From NCBI RefSeq assembly GCF_034314105.1, contig NZ_JAVIWJ010000001.1, positions 2,047,501 to 2,111,500 of the forward strand: 64,000 nucleotides of DNA. Direction: 5' to 3'. The position numbers were made by a program, and so were the translations under genes. This DNA comes from Pseudomonas sp. AB6. GTDB taxonomy: Bacteria; Pseudomonadota; Gammaproteobacteria; Pseudomonadales; Pseudomonadaceae. The notes beneath the pieces are model-generated. The model saw nothing but the letters and a program-made list of their open reading frames with translations. It did no database searches and was not told where the DNA came from. How positions within the stretch are numbered: the stretch's first letter is position 1; each line of letters opens with the position of its first letter. Below, piece by piece: positions 1 through 7,189 of the stretch.

Positions 1-1
1 A

Positions 2-232
2 GGCGCCAAAGCCGCTGTTGCCGTGGTGCTGGGCCAGAACCTGAACAAATCTAAATCTGTGACCACTTCGAACTGGGCAATGTGTCCACTACAGAAGTCT
101 CAGTTGCTGTATGCGGCCAATGATGCTTTCTCAGCACTGAAGATATTCTTGGCACTTGGCTCACCACTTAAACTGAACCACACCAAAACCAAGACAATTC
201 AAGGTACATTTGCGCATGTGATCAGCCCATAG
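2..232 (+). CDS. 3'-5' exonuclease, C-terminal part (5' end outside window)
   Basis: The open frame runs from the window edge to a TAG at 230-232 and gives about 76 residues. The stretch SNWA...L...Q..YAANDAFSALKIF matches the C-terminal Exo III region of DEDDy 3'-5' exonucleases (RNase D/WRN-type), where a Tyr-Ala-x-Asp-Ala motif carries the last catalytic Tyr and Asp. A GTG at 23 could be read as a start, but the homologous frame continues upstream of it, so this is a partial gene. A tail of about 25 residues after the conserved core is unremarkable. The role is nucleic-acid trimming; the biological context is not visible here. Confidence 0.7.
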   Translation, partial: GAKAAVAVVLGQNLNKSKSVTTSNWAMCPLQKSQLLYAANDAFSALKIFLALGSPLKLNHTKTKTIQGTFAHVISP

Positions 233-260
233 GCCGCAGCCGAACCAAAGCTGCAGATGG

Positions 261-290
261 TGATAGGCAGAAACCGGCCAGAAGCGGCCA
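261..290 (-). repeat. Diverged intergenic repeat, copy A
   Basis: Read on the minus strand, this stretch matches 24 of 30 positions of 2567-2596 on the plus strand. The shared core is GGC(C/T)GCTT(C/T)TGGCCGGTT. Both copies sit between genes and in opposite orientation. They look like members of a dispersed Pseudomonas intergenic repeat; that family assignment comes from memory and was not searched. Confidence 0.5.
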
Positions 291-352
291 TCGGGCTTGA
301 TAAGTTTAATCGAGTAAGCCAATCTGAGTTCCCAACAACACAAACATCAAAA

Positions 353-1069
353 ATGATCATTTATACACTCTTAAAAATTTTTGAAACGAAGAACTATGCT
401 GAGGAATTCTTGTCGGGCTCCCTTTACATGAATACATTAAAGTATTTCGCGGAGGAGCACGTGGACAACGCTGGAGAGTTACGCGGCGATAGCTATGAAG
501 GACTCATAGGGCACTACCAGCCTAGCCAAATCAGCACTCTATCGGTTAACGAAATTAAGATTTCAGGAGATCAACTTGCGTCGCCGATCCTAGTGCATAG
601 CAACAACCTGCTCGCTAGTAATGTATTCTGCATGTTCGCCGTGAACAGTGGGGCATGTACAGAGCTATCAGATGAAAATCTCGACATTTTTCGTGAGTCG
701 CTCAAGATCCCCCCAGCATGCCATGGCTTAGGTGCGTACTGCGTCGTGCTACTGAACACATCAGAGTTCCTAGCCAGATGTGATGAAGCTCTCGACAAAC
801 TGAATCTGCCGTTCCAACGCTCAATGGTCAACTATTTTGATGACCAAACCTTCCATGGCAGAATCCCTGAAGCTGAGCTTGGATTCCACAAAAGAAAAAG
901 ATTTTCTGTACAGCAGGAGTACAGGTTGCGAGTAGATCCGGTAAACGAGCTTCCAGGGCCATTGAGGCTAGAAATTGGGAGCCTCAAAGACATTGCAGTG
1001 ATTGTGACGCCACAACAATTCAATGACGGACTTCAATTCCACCCTGATACGCTGTCAAACACTGAGTAG
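353..1069 (+). CDS. Hypothetical protein of unknown function
   Basis: A soluble protein of 238 residues if the ATG at 353 is used. The frame is open from 257, but the extra 32 residues lie in the intergenic repeat and look non-coding. No signal peptide or membrane helix is seen. The N-terminus (KIFETKNYAEEFLSGSLYMN) and the C-terminal FHKRKRFSVQQEYRLRV stretch look like conserved blocks of an accessory-genome family that I recognise only as hypothetical. No catalytic motif can be pointed out. No good ribosome-binding site precedes either start, so the N-terminus is uncertain. It lies between an exonuclease fragment and a zinc-ribbon gene, all in accessory DNA. Confidence 0.6.
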   Translation: MIIYTLLKIFETKNYAEEFLSGSLYMNTLKYFAEEHVDNAGELRGDSYEGLIGHYQPSQISTLSVNEIKISGDQLASPILVHSNNLLASNVFCMFAVNSGACTELSDENLDIFRESLKIPPACHGLGAYCVVLLNTSEFLARCDEALDKLNLPFQRSMVNYFDDQTFHGRIPEAELGFHKRKRFSVQQEYRLRVDPVNELPGPLRLEIGSLKDIAVIVTPQQFNDGLQFHPDTLSNTE

Positions 1070-1257
1070 CAAAAAACGCTGCCAAAATGTGGGAAGCTTT
1101 CATCTTCTGAAATTTTATTTAGCGTCTGCTTCGGGTCATGTTCTGCCTCTCACCAAGGGCGGAAAACGGCAAATACCAGTCTGTGGTGTCAACGAAATGT
1201 GGCACGATTCATACCGAAGATGGTTGTGAAATTAGGCGCGATTTAGCTAAAAGCCAG

Positions 1258-1704
1258 ATGAAGGCGAAATTAACAGCAATGGAGCAAGGACGCAGCGTGG
1301 AAATTACATGTCCAAAATGCAGCAAGTTTACTAATTTTAATGTTACTGATGCGATTAGCTGCGAACACTGCAAAAGTAGTTTTAGTACACTCCGCCTGGC
1401 GGTTAAGACCACTTTGCTCCCGGCTGTTGGGGCGCTAGCCATAGGTGGAGCAATTGGCCACCAATTGGACAGTTTTTTTGAGGCGAACCGCTATCCGCTT
1501 GAAATCGAGTACGCCCTTGTCGAGAGTTGCGTGCAGGGTGCGAAGCGGTCTGAATACTGGCGGCAGGCTGAACAGAAATTTGTACTGTGTAGCTGCGCGC
1601 TCACGCACGCTCAAAAAAATGTCAATTTCAAAAAATTTAAAGAAGCACCAGCCCAATTCAGGCAAGCCATGACAGCGGCAACTCAGAACTGTAGTGCCGG
1701 ATAG
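1258..1704 (+). CDS. Zinc-ribbon plus single-membrane-helix hypothetical protein
   Basis: 148 residues from the ATG at 1258; the frame is open from 1138 and another ATG lies at 1279. Residues 18-38 form a four-cysteine zinc ribbon (CPKC then CEHC, ligands C18, C21, C35, C38). A hydrophobic Gly/Ala-rich segment at about 51-68 could be one membrane helix. The C-terminal part (about 75-148) is helical and holds four more Cys, including CSC and a Cys near the end. No enzyme family is recognised. The architecture suggests a cytosolic zinc ribbon tethered to the inner membrane, but this is inference. It ends just before a strong hairpin shared with the convergent small gene downstream. Confidence 0.55.
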   Translation: MKAKLTAMEQGRSVEITCPKCSKFTNFNVTDAISCEHCKSSFSTLRLAVKTTLLPAVGALAIGGAIGHQLDSFFEANRYPLEIEYALVESCVQGAKRSEYWRQAEQKFVLCSCALTHAQKNVNFKKFKEAPAQFRQAMTAATQNCSAG

Positions 1705-1708
1705 TTAT

Positions 1709-1742
1709 TAGCCCGAGCGCCAACGTTACAGCGCTCGGGCTA
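1709..1742. terminator. Hairpin between convergent genes
   Basis: TAGCCCGAGCGC (1709-1720) and GCGCTCGGGCTA (1731-1742) form a perfect 12-bp stem with a 10-nt loop. It lies 5 nt after the stop of the zinc-ribbon gene and 8 nt beyond the end of the convergent small gene at 1750. There is no clear T-tract, but the position suits a bidirectional terminator. Confidence 0.6.
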
Positions 1743-1749
1743 TCAACAA

Positions 1750-1923
1750 TCAGCCCTTGCTGGGGGCGTTTCCGCGTCCTCCGCCAGACGGATTGCCGGT
1801 TGTACTTGGCCAGTTACCACCCTGAGAGCCAGTACCAGGGGCAGTTCCTGAACTGCCCTTGCCGCCAGAACCTTGGCTACTGCCACCTTTGCTGCCGCCG
1901 TTACTGCCGTTACCCTTAGCCAT
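1750..1923 (-). CDS. Small Gly/Ser-rich low-complexity protein (57 aa)
   Basis: A 57-residue frame on the minus strand starts MAKGNGSNGGSKGGSS and stays Gly/Ser/Asn-rich to the end, with GGGRGN near the C-terminus. An AGGGAGAG ribosome-binding site sits 5-6 nt before the ATG. It follows the SMP-like gene by 18 nt on the same strand, so the two are probably one operon. There are no hydrophobic segments, so it is likely a disordered cytosolic protein. I know no function for it. The clean start signal and conserved-looking pairing argue that it is a real gene despite its size. Confidence 0.6.
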   Translation of the reverse strand: MAKGNGSNGGSKGGSSQGSGGKGSSGTAPGTGSQGGNWPSTTGNPSGGGRGNAPSKG

Positions 1924-1941
1924 ATTCTTCTCTCCCTAGTT

Positions 1942-2091
1942 TTACTTGGTTGTTTTCGGCTTTACTTCTGCCACGGTTTTCTGAACTCGGCTCGTGAACG
2001 AGTCAGTACTGACTTTACCGCCATTTTTGATGGCTTCAGCGCTGTGAATTCGGGCAGCGGCCTCTGGTGTCATTGGTGTCTTCTTGCTCAT
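1942..2091 (-). CDS. Small SMP-like (seed-maturation-type) protein, 49 aa
   Basis: A 49-residue frame beginning MSKKTPMTPEAAARIHSAEA, followed by KNGGKVSTDSFTSRVQ. The pattern MTPEAAARIxSAxAxxxGGxVxxxSFxxRxQ is that of small bacterial proteins related to the plant seed-maturation (SMP) domain, often seen on plasmids and in stress-related settings. AAGGAGAAC precedes the ATG at ideal spacing. It is the first gene of a two-gene minus-strand unit with the Gly/Ser-rich protein. The domain name comes from family knowledge; the molecular role in bacteria is not established. Confidence 0.65.
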   Translation of the reverse strand: MSKKTPMTPEAAARIHSAEAIKNGGKVSTDSFTSRVQKTVAEVKPKTTK

Positions 2092-2169
2092 TGATGTTCT
2101 CCTTGAGTTAGCACCACGCTTGGTGCAAGGTCGACTTTAAGCAGTGACAAGGGACAAACAGGGACAGCT

Positions 2170-2547
2170 ATGGATGACGTCAGAAAGTTGCAAGCCACGA
2201 TTAAGCATAAACTCGAAGAGCTTGGAATAAGCCAGGCCGCACTGGCCGAAAAGATTTTTATCGAGGACCATGACGAAGATGATGAGACTGCCTTGGCCCG
2301 CTTCACCGAAACCTTAAAAAAGCAGCTGCAAAGAGCATCCACGCCGGCTGAAAAGCTTCATCGTTATCTGGAGATTCTCTTGGCTGATCGACGGGGATTG
2401 GAGGCTCGTCACCTGAGCGTTGCGTCATCTTATCTGTCCAAGCAGGTGCTCAACGACATGCACCATCTTTCAGCGTCCATCGATGAGCAACTTCGTAAAA
2501 AGCGGCTAACTGAAATTGCGCCCTTTGAAGGAGTGAATCGACCCTGA
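2170..2547 (+). CDS. Hypothetical protein with HTH-like N-terminus
   Basis: 125 residues, soluble and rich in charged residues. Residues 8-30 (IKHKLEELGISQAALAEKIF) look like the first helices of an XRE-type DNA-binding domain. The next part (DHDEDDETALARFTETLKKQLQRASTPAEKLHRYLEIL) is strongly helical. The HTH is not complete enough to call a repressor with certainty. It is divergent from the SMP-like gene at 1942-2091, and the 78-bp gap between them may be its target. It could regulate that pair, but this is inference. Confidence 0.55.
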   Translation: MDDVRKLQATIKHKLEELGISQAALAEKIFIEDHDEDDETALARFTETLKKQLQRASTPAEKLHRYLEILLADRRGLEARHLSVASSYLSKQVLNDMHHLSASIDEQLRKKRLTEIAPFEGVNRP

Positions 2548-2563
2548 TTTCCTAGACGCTTTT

Positions 2564-2647
2564 GACTGGCTGCTTTTGGCCGGTTATTGCCTGTCGCGAA
2601 GGGCCACAACCGACCCATTGCAGCCAGTCGGCACCGACTGAAGTCGG
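2564..2647. repeat. Palindromic intergenic repeat, copy B
   Basis: GACTGGCTGC (2564-2573) is the exact inverted complement of GCAGCCAGTC (2620-2629). This is followed by a compact hairpin CAGTCGG-CA-CCGACTG. The part at 2567-2596 matches the inverted copy at 261-290 in 24 of 30 positions. It lies in the gap between the HTH-like gene and the HNH gene and could act as a terminator for the former. Confidence 0.5.
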
Positions 2648-2754
2648 CCAAAAAATGACACTGAGCTAGCTATGTCACGGTAGACTAAATCGTCACGGAT
2701 GCGTTACTCCGCGGCACCTGTCGAAAACCATGTGTAAAAAGGAGACTGGATGCG

Positions 2755-3996
2755 ATGAATATTTCCACTTCCTTGGACAATACTTGTATTTATTGCCCTA
2801 GCTCAGGGCCGTTCTCAGCCGAACACGTCATACCAGCTGGCATGGGGGGCGACGACAAGCGTTTTATGTTGCAAGATATCGTCTGTAAAAATTGCAATAC
2901 GAGTATATTTTCACCTCTTGAGGCAGCATTTCTACGGAGTTCACTTGTAGCGATTGGGCGACTATTTATGCAAGGTCAAGGTCGTAATCGAGGTAAAAAG
3001 ACTACCCCCCCTACACTAGATGCAAAGACAAAGGTTTTAGTGTCCGAGGATGGTTATCCATATGAAATTGAACTTGGTCAAAACGGCAAGCCATTTGTGC
3101 TACCACAGTTAATAATTGTTGGGGAAAATGCTGTCAAGAGTACGGCTACGACAAGGGTGGAGCTACTGGAGTTTATTGAGGTTTCTCGAACCCAATTAGA
3201 TGATTCCGTCACTTGTATTCGGAAAAGTCATGATGAAGTCCCGCCCATCTTCGAGTTAACTCATTTTATATGGCGGGAGGGGGCATATGTTCGGTCCCAA
3301 GAGGTAGAGCATTTTGCGAAAGCACCCTCCGGCGGTATTTGGCACGAACAAATGGAAAATTATGAGAGCGAACAGCGGCTTTCTCGTTCTAGACTATTTC
3401 GGTCCGCCAGAAATAAAATAGTACTAAGGGTAACAGATGACTTAGCGCTAGAGAAAGCGCTGACTCTTTACAGAAAGTGCCTAGAGCAAACAGACTTTTC
3501 AAGTATGGAGGCAGAAGCGCAAACTGTTGAAAATCCCCTTGTGTCTGTAGGTATGTCGGTACGTACCGACGTAACTGATAGAGTTCTGGCTAAAATTGGC
3601 ATTAATATTTTGGCGCATGTGGCCGGAGCAGCCTATGTTCGTCAGTCCGGATTTAATGAAACTAAGAAATCCATCTTGTCGGGAGAACCAGATCTACATT
3701 CAGTAGGCATGGAAGAGCATGATGAGATGCGAAAAATACTTTCACGTTTACCGTCAGGTCACCATTTATTCATGATTTCCGGAGTTCCCCATCCGACTGA
3801 AGGAAATATTATGGCGTTGATGGTAAGACTGTATGATTCTCAAATAACGACCATCAAGCTCGGTGTCAACTTGGCCGAGGCGCCAGCACTTTTGCCCATT
3901 GTTTTTATTGTTAACTATACAACCCATTCGATCACGCATCTGGGCTTAATCGAGTTTGCAAAGCTCCTTGGGCCATTCGGTAACTCGAAGGCGTGA
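2755..3996 (+). CDS. HNH-type nuclease-like protein
   Basis: 413 residues. The N-terminus carries a zinc-bound HNH-like fold: C11-x2-C14, then SAEHVIPAGMGG (E23, H24), then C44-x2-C47-N48. This arrangement is typical of HNH_5-type endonucleases. The remaining 360 residues have no recognised domain and may give specificity. AAGGAGA lies 10 nt before the ATG. The gene is visibly AT-richer than the core genes in this window, with many AAA, ATT and TTA codons, which points to recent transfer. A role in restriction or phage defence is possible, but no partner gene supports it. Confidence 0.6.
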   Translation: MNISTSLDNTCIYCPSSGPFSAEHVIPAGMGGDDKRFMLQDIVCKNCNTSIFSPLEAAFLRSSLVAIGRLFMQGQGRNRGKKTTPPTLDAKTKVLVSEDGYPYEIELGQNGKPFVLPQLIIVGENAVKSTATTRVELLEFIEVSRTQLDDSVTCIRKSHDEVPPIFELTHFIWREGAYVRSQEVEHFAKAPSGGIWHEQMENYESEQRLSRSRLFRSARNKIVLRVTDDLALEKALTLYRKCLEQTDFSSMEAEAQTVENPLVSVGMSVRTDVTDRVLAKIGINILAHVAGAAYVRQSGFNETKKSILSGEPDLHSVGMEEHDEMRKILSRLPSGHHLFMISGVPHPTEGNIMALMVRLYDSQITTIKLGVNLAEAPALLPIVFIVNYTTHSITHLGLIEFAKLLGPFGNSKA

Positions 3997-4206
3997 TAGC
4001 GGCTCAAAAGACACTCTGACCCCTCGTTGTATGCTGGATGGGCCCGATCTCATAGGGATCGGAGCCCACAGCAGTGTTTACTTTGGGTCAATTTCTGCCA
4101 ATTGCGAACGACGGCTATGGGTCGAAAGCGGCACTCGCTGACCGACAACTATCATCACCCCATACCGACCAACTGCCACCATGATTCCACTGGAATCACC
4201 CCAGCA

Positions 4207-5595
4207 TCAACCACTCCCACCCACCGCCGGCTGACTTCCCACCGTCCCCACTCCCCGCTTACCCATCATCGCCATAATCGCCGCCAATTCCTTGTTCGCT
4301 ACCGACCTACTTAGCTCAGTCGGTTGATGCTGTTTGAACGCCGGCAAAGGCTCCCGCACTCCGTCATCTGCGACGGCCACCCCTGACGCATCCGAATGAG
4401 ACCGCCCACCCCCCACCTGACCCACCACATTAAACTCCCCATTCCGCGCTTTCTCGATCATGCCCAGTAAATACCCAAACGGATTCCGTATCTGCCCTTG
4501 CCCTACCCGCACATCCCACTGATCAAGCACCGATTGCTGTACCTCTGCCGAAACCAACCCCAGCCCAACCTGCACCTTCCGTCTCTGATCCGGCGCCAAG
4601 TTTTCAAACGACGCTGGCCACTTGATTACCGCCCCAGGGCTCGCACGCGGTACAGAGCTTTTACATACAGATGTATTTGTATTAGTACTTGTACTAGATG
4701 AGTTCGGATTCCGAACTCGGGGTGCGTAGCCCTGTTTCCGACTGGGTTCGGATTCCGAACGGGGGGCTGCACGATTCCGAACTGGGTGTTTTTTACTGAG
4801 TTCGGATTCGCTTTGACTGAGTTCGGATTCACTTGGCCCGAGTTCGGATTGGAGTGGTGCGTCCGAGGGAGGTGTCTGCGTGTTAGATTTGTCATTGAGT
4901 GCCTTCGCCCAGCTTTGATTGGCAACCCGCTGCCTCAGGACTTCGAGGTGGCTCGGCAGTGTCTGCTCGCGAAGGTGGGGATCCTGCATGAACTCCTCAA
5001 GGGTATTGGCGGCCACTTGGCGTATGGATTTGTTGGCGTGGTCCTGGGAGTTTCCGACCAGTTGCAGGTAGCTGGTGTCCAGCAGCATGGCTTCCGAAAT
5101 GCTGATGGGTTCGTCATGCAGCAGGTAGATGTTGCCTTTCATTTGTCCGGTGACCTCATCCCGAACTCGCCCGGCCAAGCTCAGCCAGCGAGTCAACCGC
5201 AAGGCGGTGAGCGCTTTGGCGACGGTCTCTCGGGATGCAAGCTTGTAAGGCGACGAGGCCAGGTAAGGTCGTAGCTGCTCGTAGGTGGGAAACGACGTCA
5301 GGCCGTCATCATTCAGCAAGAGTCTAAAAACCTGCCAGGCGTTGCGCTCCAGTGGCGTCAGCCGGTTATCCAGCAAAAGCCTTCGCGGGAAGGCTTCGTG
5401 GGGATTGCCGGTGAACAGGATCCCGGTGTTCTCGGTATCGAGTATGGGCGCCAACGGCTGCGCGCCGGGGCGATCGGGTTTAGGAATTCGGGTCTGCTCT
5501 CGACGCTGATCGCTCATTGAGCTGGACGCGGAATCCAGCAACGCGTTCAGCGTCTCGAGATTGCCCGGGGTGAACCGTTTGGAGGCGTGGGGCAT
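4207..5595 (-). CDS. STY4528-family pathogenicity-island replication protein
   Basis: 462 residues. The N-terminal half (residues about 40-200: LDNRLTPLERNAWQVFRLLL, then a winged-helix-like region) resembles the replication-associated STY4528 family of integrative elements. A low-complexity linker at about 250-310 repeats Ser-Glu-Ser-Glu-Leu units and is encoded by iteron-like DNA. The C-terminal part (PDQRRKVQVGLGLVSAEVQQ, then RNPFGYLLGMIEKARNGEF) is a conserved tail of such proteins. The ATG overlaps the stop of the preceding gene fragment as TGATG, showing that it was once in a coupled operon. It probably served initiation or maintenance of the excised element. Confidence 0.7.
   Translation of the reverse strand: MPHASKRFTPGNLETLNALLDSASSSMSDQRREQTRIPKPDRPGAQPLAPILDTENTGILFTGNPHEAFPRRLLLDNRLTPLERNAWQVFRLLLNDDGLTSFPTYEQLRPYLASSPYKLASRETVAKALTALRLTRWLSLAGRVRDEVTGQMKGNIYLLHDEPISISEAMLLDTSYLQLVGNSQDHANKSIRQVAANTLEEFMQDPHLREQTLPSHLEVLRQRVANQSWAKALNDKSNTQTPPSDAPLQSELGPSESELSQSESELSKKHPVRNRAAPRSESEPSRKQGYAPRVRNPNSSSTSTNTNTSVCKSSVPRASPGAVIKWPASFENLAPDQRRKVQVGLGLVSAEVQQSVLDQWDVRVGQGQIRNPFGYLLGMIEKARNGEFNVVGQVGGGRSHSDASGVAVADDGVREPLPAFKQHQPTELSRSVANKELAAIMAMMGKRGVGTVGSQPAVGGSG
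4702..4850. repeat. Iteron-like repeats GTTCGGATT inside the replication gene
   Basis: GTTCGGATT occurs at 4702, 4746, 4800, 4821 and 4842. The last three copies are exactly 21 bp apart and the first two are 44 bp apart. At 4702 and 4746 it extends into the near-palindrome GTTCGGATTCCGAAC, and a lone GATTCCGAAC lies at 4772-4781. The spacing of about two helical turns is typical of replication iterons. It also equals a seven-residue peptide repeat, so a purely protein-level origin is possible. Confidence 0.6.
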
Positions 5596-5698
5596 CAGAT
5601 CAAGTCCTGTTCAATCCAGCCCTGAATCGTCGTCCACACCATCGACAGGTTGAGCGCCGGCAGCTTTTCGGTCAGCTGTATTGCCACGTTTAACAAGG
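5595..5698 (-). pseudogene. 3' fragment of a deleted ICE gene
   Basis: An open frame without its own start encodes about 33 residues ending NLSMVWTTIQGWIEQDLI, with the stop overlapping the ATG of the STY4528 gene as TGATG. The tight coupling shows that it is the tail of the gene that preceded STY4528 in the element. In related elements a DUF2857 gene often sits there, but I cannot confirm the identity from so few residues. Its 5' part is missing because the sequence joins parA at about 5690-5700. Confidence 0.5.
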
Positions 5699-6301
5699 CT
5701 CGGATTGGTAGATCAGGCTCGCGTCGTTGGTGGCGTCGAGCTTGTTGATCACAATGTTTAACGGCGGCGTATGCACGCCCAGCACCGACAGCGGCTCCAG
5801 GTCCTTGAGCAGTTGCTGGGTGCCCCGGTAAAACTCGCGGGTAGCGAGCATGTCCGGGGTGATGGGCGAGATTGCCAGATCGGAACAGAGCAAGGCCATT
5901 TCCAACAGCACCGAGCGCGCACCCTGGGTGTCAATCAGAATCAGGTCGAAGTCGTCAGCGAAGGCCGAGACCAGATTTTTCAGGCGTAAGCGCCCGTCAG
6001 CGGCATGCAACAGCAGGTTGCTGAGCTGGTTGTAGGGGTCGTTGGAGAGCACCAGTGACAGATTAGGGATGCAGGTCCGGGAAATGATCTGCTCTGACCG
6101 GGTATCGTTTTGGGCAATGAGTTGATAGGTCCCGCCTGCCGCTTCGTGGTCGATGCGATAGAACGAGGACAACGACGGTTGTGTGTCGAGATCTATCAGC
6201 AGGGTACGGATATTGGCGTCGGCGCAGAACGCGCCCAGGTTTGCGGTCACCGTGGTTTTGCCAGGGCCGCCTTTGGTTGAAACGATTGATGCGATTTTCA
6301 T
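5690..6301 (-). pseudogene. parA: ParA-family partition ATPase, truncated
   Basis: 203 residues with a deviant Walker A motif KGGPGKTT at 10-17, the LLIDLDTQPSLSSFY Walker A' region at about 34-48 and a Walker B region FDLILIDTQGARS. Family members on integrative elements are usually about 250-290 residues. This one stops after VINKLDATNDASLIYQSEPC, just past the base-binding N-K-D region, so the C-terminal helices are missing. The last residues are probably read out of frame from the fused 3' fragment. ParA of such elements supports stable maintenance. Function after truncation is doubtful because the nucleotide-binding core remains but the C-terminus does not. Confidence 0.7.
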
Positions 6302-6425
6302 GGGTGCTTGCCTCTAAATCAAGTGATTAGAGACAGCGCATTGCTCGCACGAAAACCATATTGAATATCCTGTTACGAGATGTATTTCGAGGCGGTTAAG
6401 CGGGTTTTTCGGACCTCAGGTGCCA

Positions 6426-6441
6426 AATGATCAAAATCATT
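6426..6441. promoter_or_regulatory. Palindrome upstream of parA
   Basis: AATGAT-CAAA-ATCATT forms a perfect 6-bp inverted repeat 125 nt upstream of the parA start. It could be an operator for an element-encoded regulator. No other copy was noticed. Confidence 0.25.
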
Positions 6442-6489
6442 CGGTCCGGGAAACGTCCTACAACACCCCGCTCAACCCCTTGAAAAATC

Positions 6490-6565
6490 TGGCTCCACGA
6501 CCTGGACTCGAACCAGGGACCCAATGATTAACAGTCATTTGCTCTACCAACTGAGCTATCGCGGA
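6490..6565 (-). tRNA. tRNA-Asn(GTT)
   Basis: A 76-nt cloverleaf with encoded CCA. The acceptor stem TCCGCGA pairs with TCGTGGA (one G-T wobble). The D-arm is AGCTCAGTTGGTAGAGC, the anticodon loop ACTGTTAATC carries GTT, and the T-arm is CCTGGTTCGAGTCCAGG. Its 3' end faces the parA remnant, as expected when an element integrates at a tRNA 3' end. Confidence 0.97.
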
Positions 6566-6628
6566 ATGCGTCGTATGTTACTGATTGAAAAGGCGAAGTC
6601 AAGCTTTTCGTAAGCTTGCCTTAGGGCC

Positions 6629-7045
6629 TTACAATGGGAAATTAGCCTTGAGCGCCGCCAACCCACCTTGATACACACCGTCAAATATTTCAGCGGCTGC
6701 TTCGTCAGTAATGCTGGCAGCGGTGAAGGTGCCCGACCAGACAATTTTGGTCGCCTGCTTGCCTGGCACTTCGCTGACTTCTACTTTCGCCAAGTAATCG
6801 GTCACCGGAAATGGCCCCTGCTCGATGGAGTAGGTGTACGTCCGTGCGGCATTATCGAAGGTCTGAAGCCGCTCGACAATGACGGCGCCATCGTTGGTTT
6901 TCAAGTGACGAACGCGTCCACCCTCGCTCAATTCACATTCCACGATAAACGGCAGCCAATCCGGCAGCGAACCGAAGCCACCCATCAGTTGCCACACTTG
7001 GTCAGCAGTTGCCGACACTTCAATCGTTGCAGATGCCTTAGTCAC
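6629..7045 (-). CDS. SRPBCC (START-like) family protein
   Basis: 138 residues with the helix-grip pattern of the polyketide cyclase/lipid transport SRPBCC fold: TIEVSATADQVWQLMGGFGSLPDWLPFI at the N-terminus, ECELSEGGRVRHLKTNDG in the middle and a long C-terminal helix. It starts with GTG at 7045, preceded by GGAGAT. The fold binds small hydrophobic ligands; the substrate is unknown. It lies between tRNA-Asn and the end of the phn operon on the same strand, but 144 bp separate it from phnP, so it is probably transcribed alone. Confidence 0.75.
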   Translation of the reverse strand: MTKASATIEVSATADQVWQLMGGFGSLPDWLPFIVECELSEGGRVRHLKTNDGAVIVERLQTFDNAARTYTYSIEQGPFPVTDYLAKVEVSEVPGKQATKIVWSGTFTAASITDEAAAEIFDGVYQGGLAALKANFPL

Positions 7046-7189
7046 GGTAGATCTCCAAAACTGAATTAAGAATTTAGAACAGCAATGTAAACCAGCCTTT
7101 GGACGACTTCATCCCTTTCCGTTGCGCTTAGCCGTTGATGGATCACGCCTCAATAACACTCAAGACCGAGCTTCGGCCAGGCGCGGCGC

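Larger units (their letters stand above)
4207..6490 (-). mobile_element. Decayed end of an integrative conjugative element at tRNA-Asn
   Basis: A truncated parA, a 3' gene fragment and a STY4528-type replication gene lie in the order and strand known from SPI-7/PAGI-2-type elements, with parA nearest the tRNA. The element abuts the 3' end of tRNA-Asn. No integrase, relaxase, TraG/TraD or type IV secretion gene is present in the window, so it is not mobile as seen. The far boundary and the second attachment site were not found and may lie upstream of the window. Confidence 0.65.

Noticed and set aside
4027..4314. 95-codon plus-strand frame after the HNH gene
   Set aside because: Ends inside the replication gene on the other strand; rich in Thr/His/Pro from antisense reading and no start signal.
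4702..4850. Regular repeats resembling a small CRISPR array
   Set aside because: Units are only 9-15 bp, the intervals are not unique spacers, the stretch is in a coding frame and no cas gene is near.
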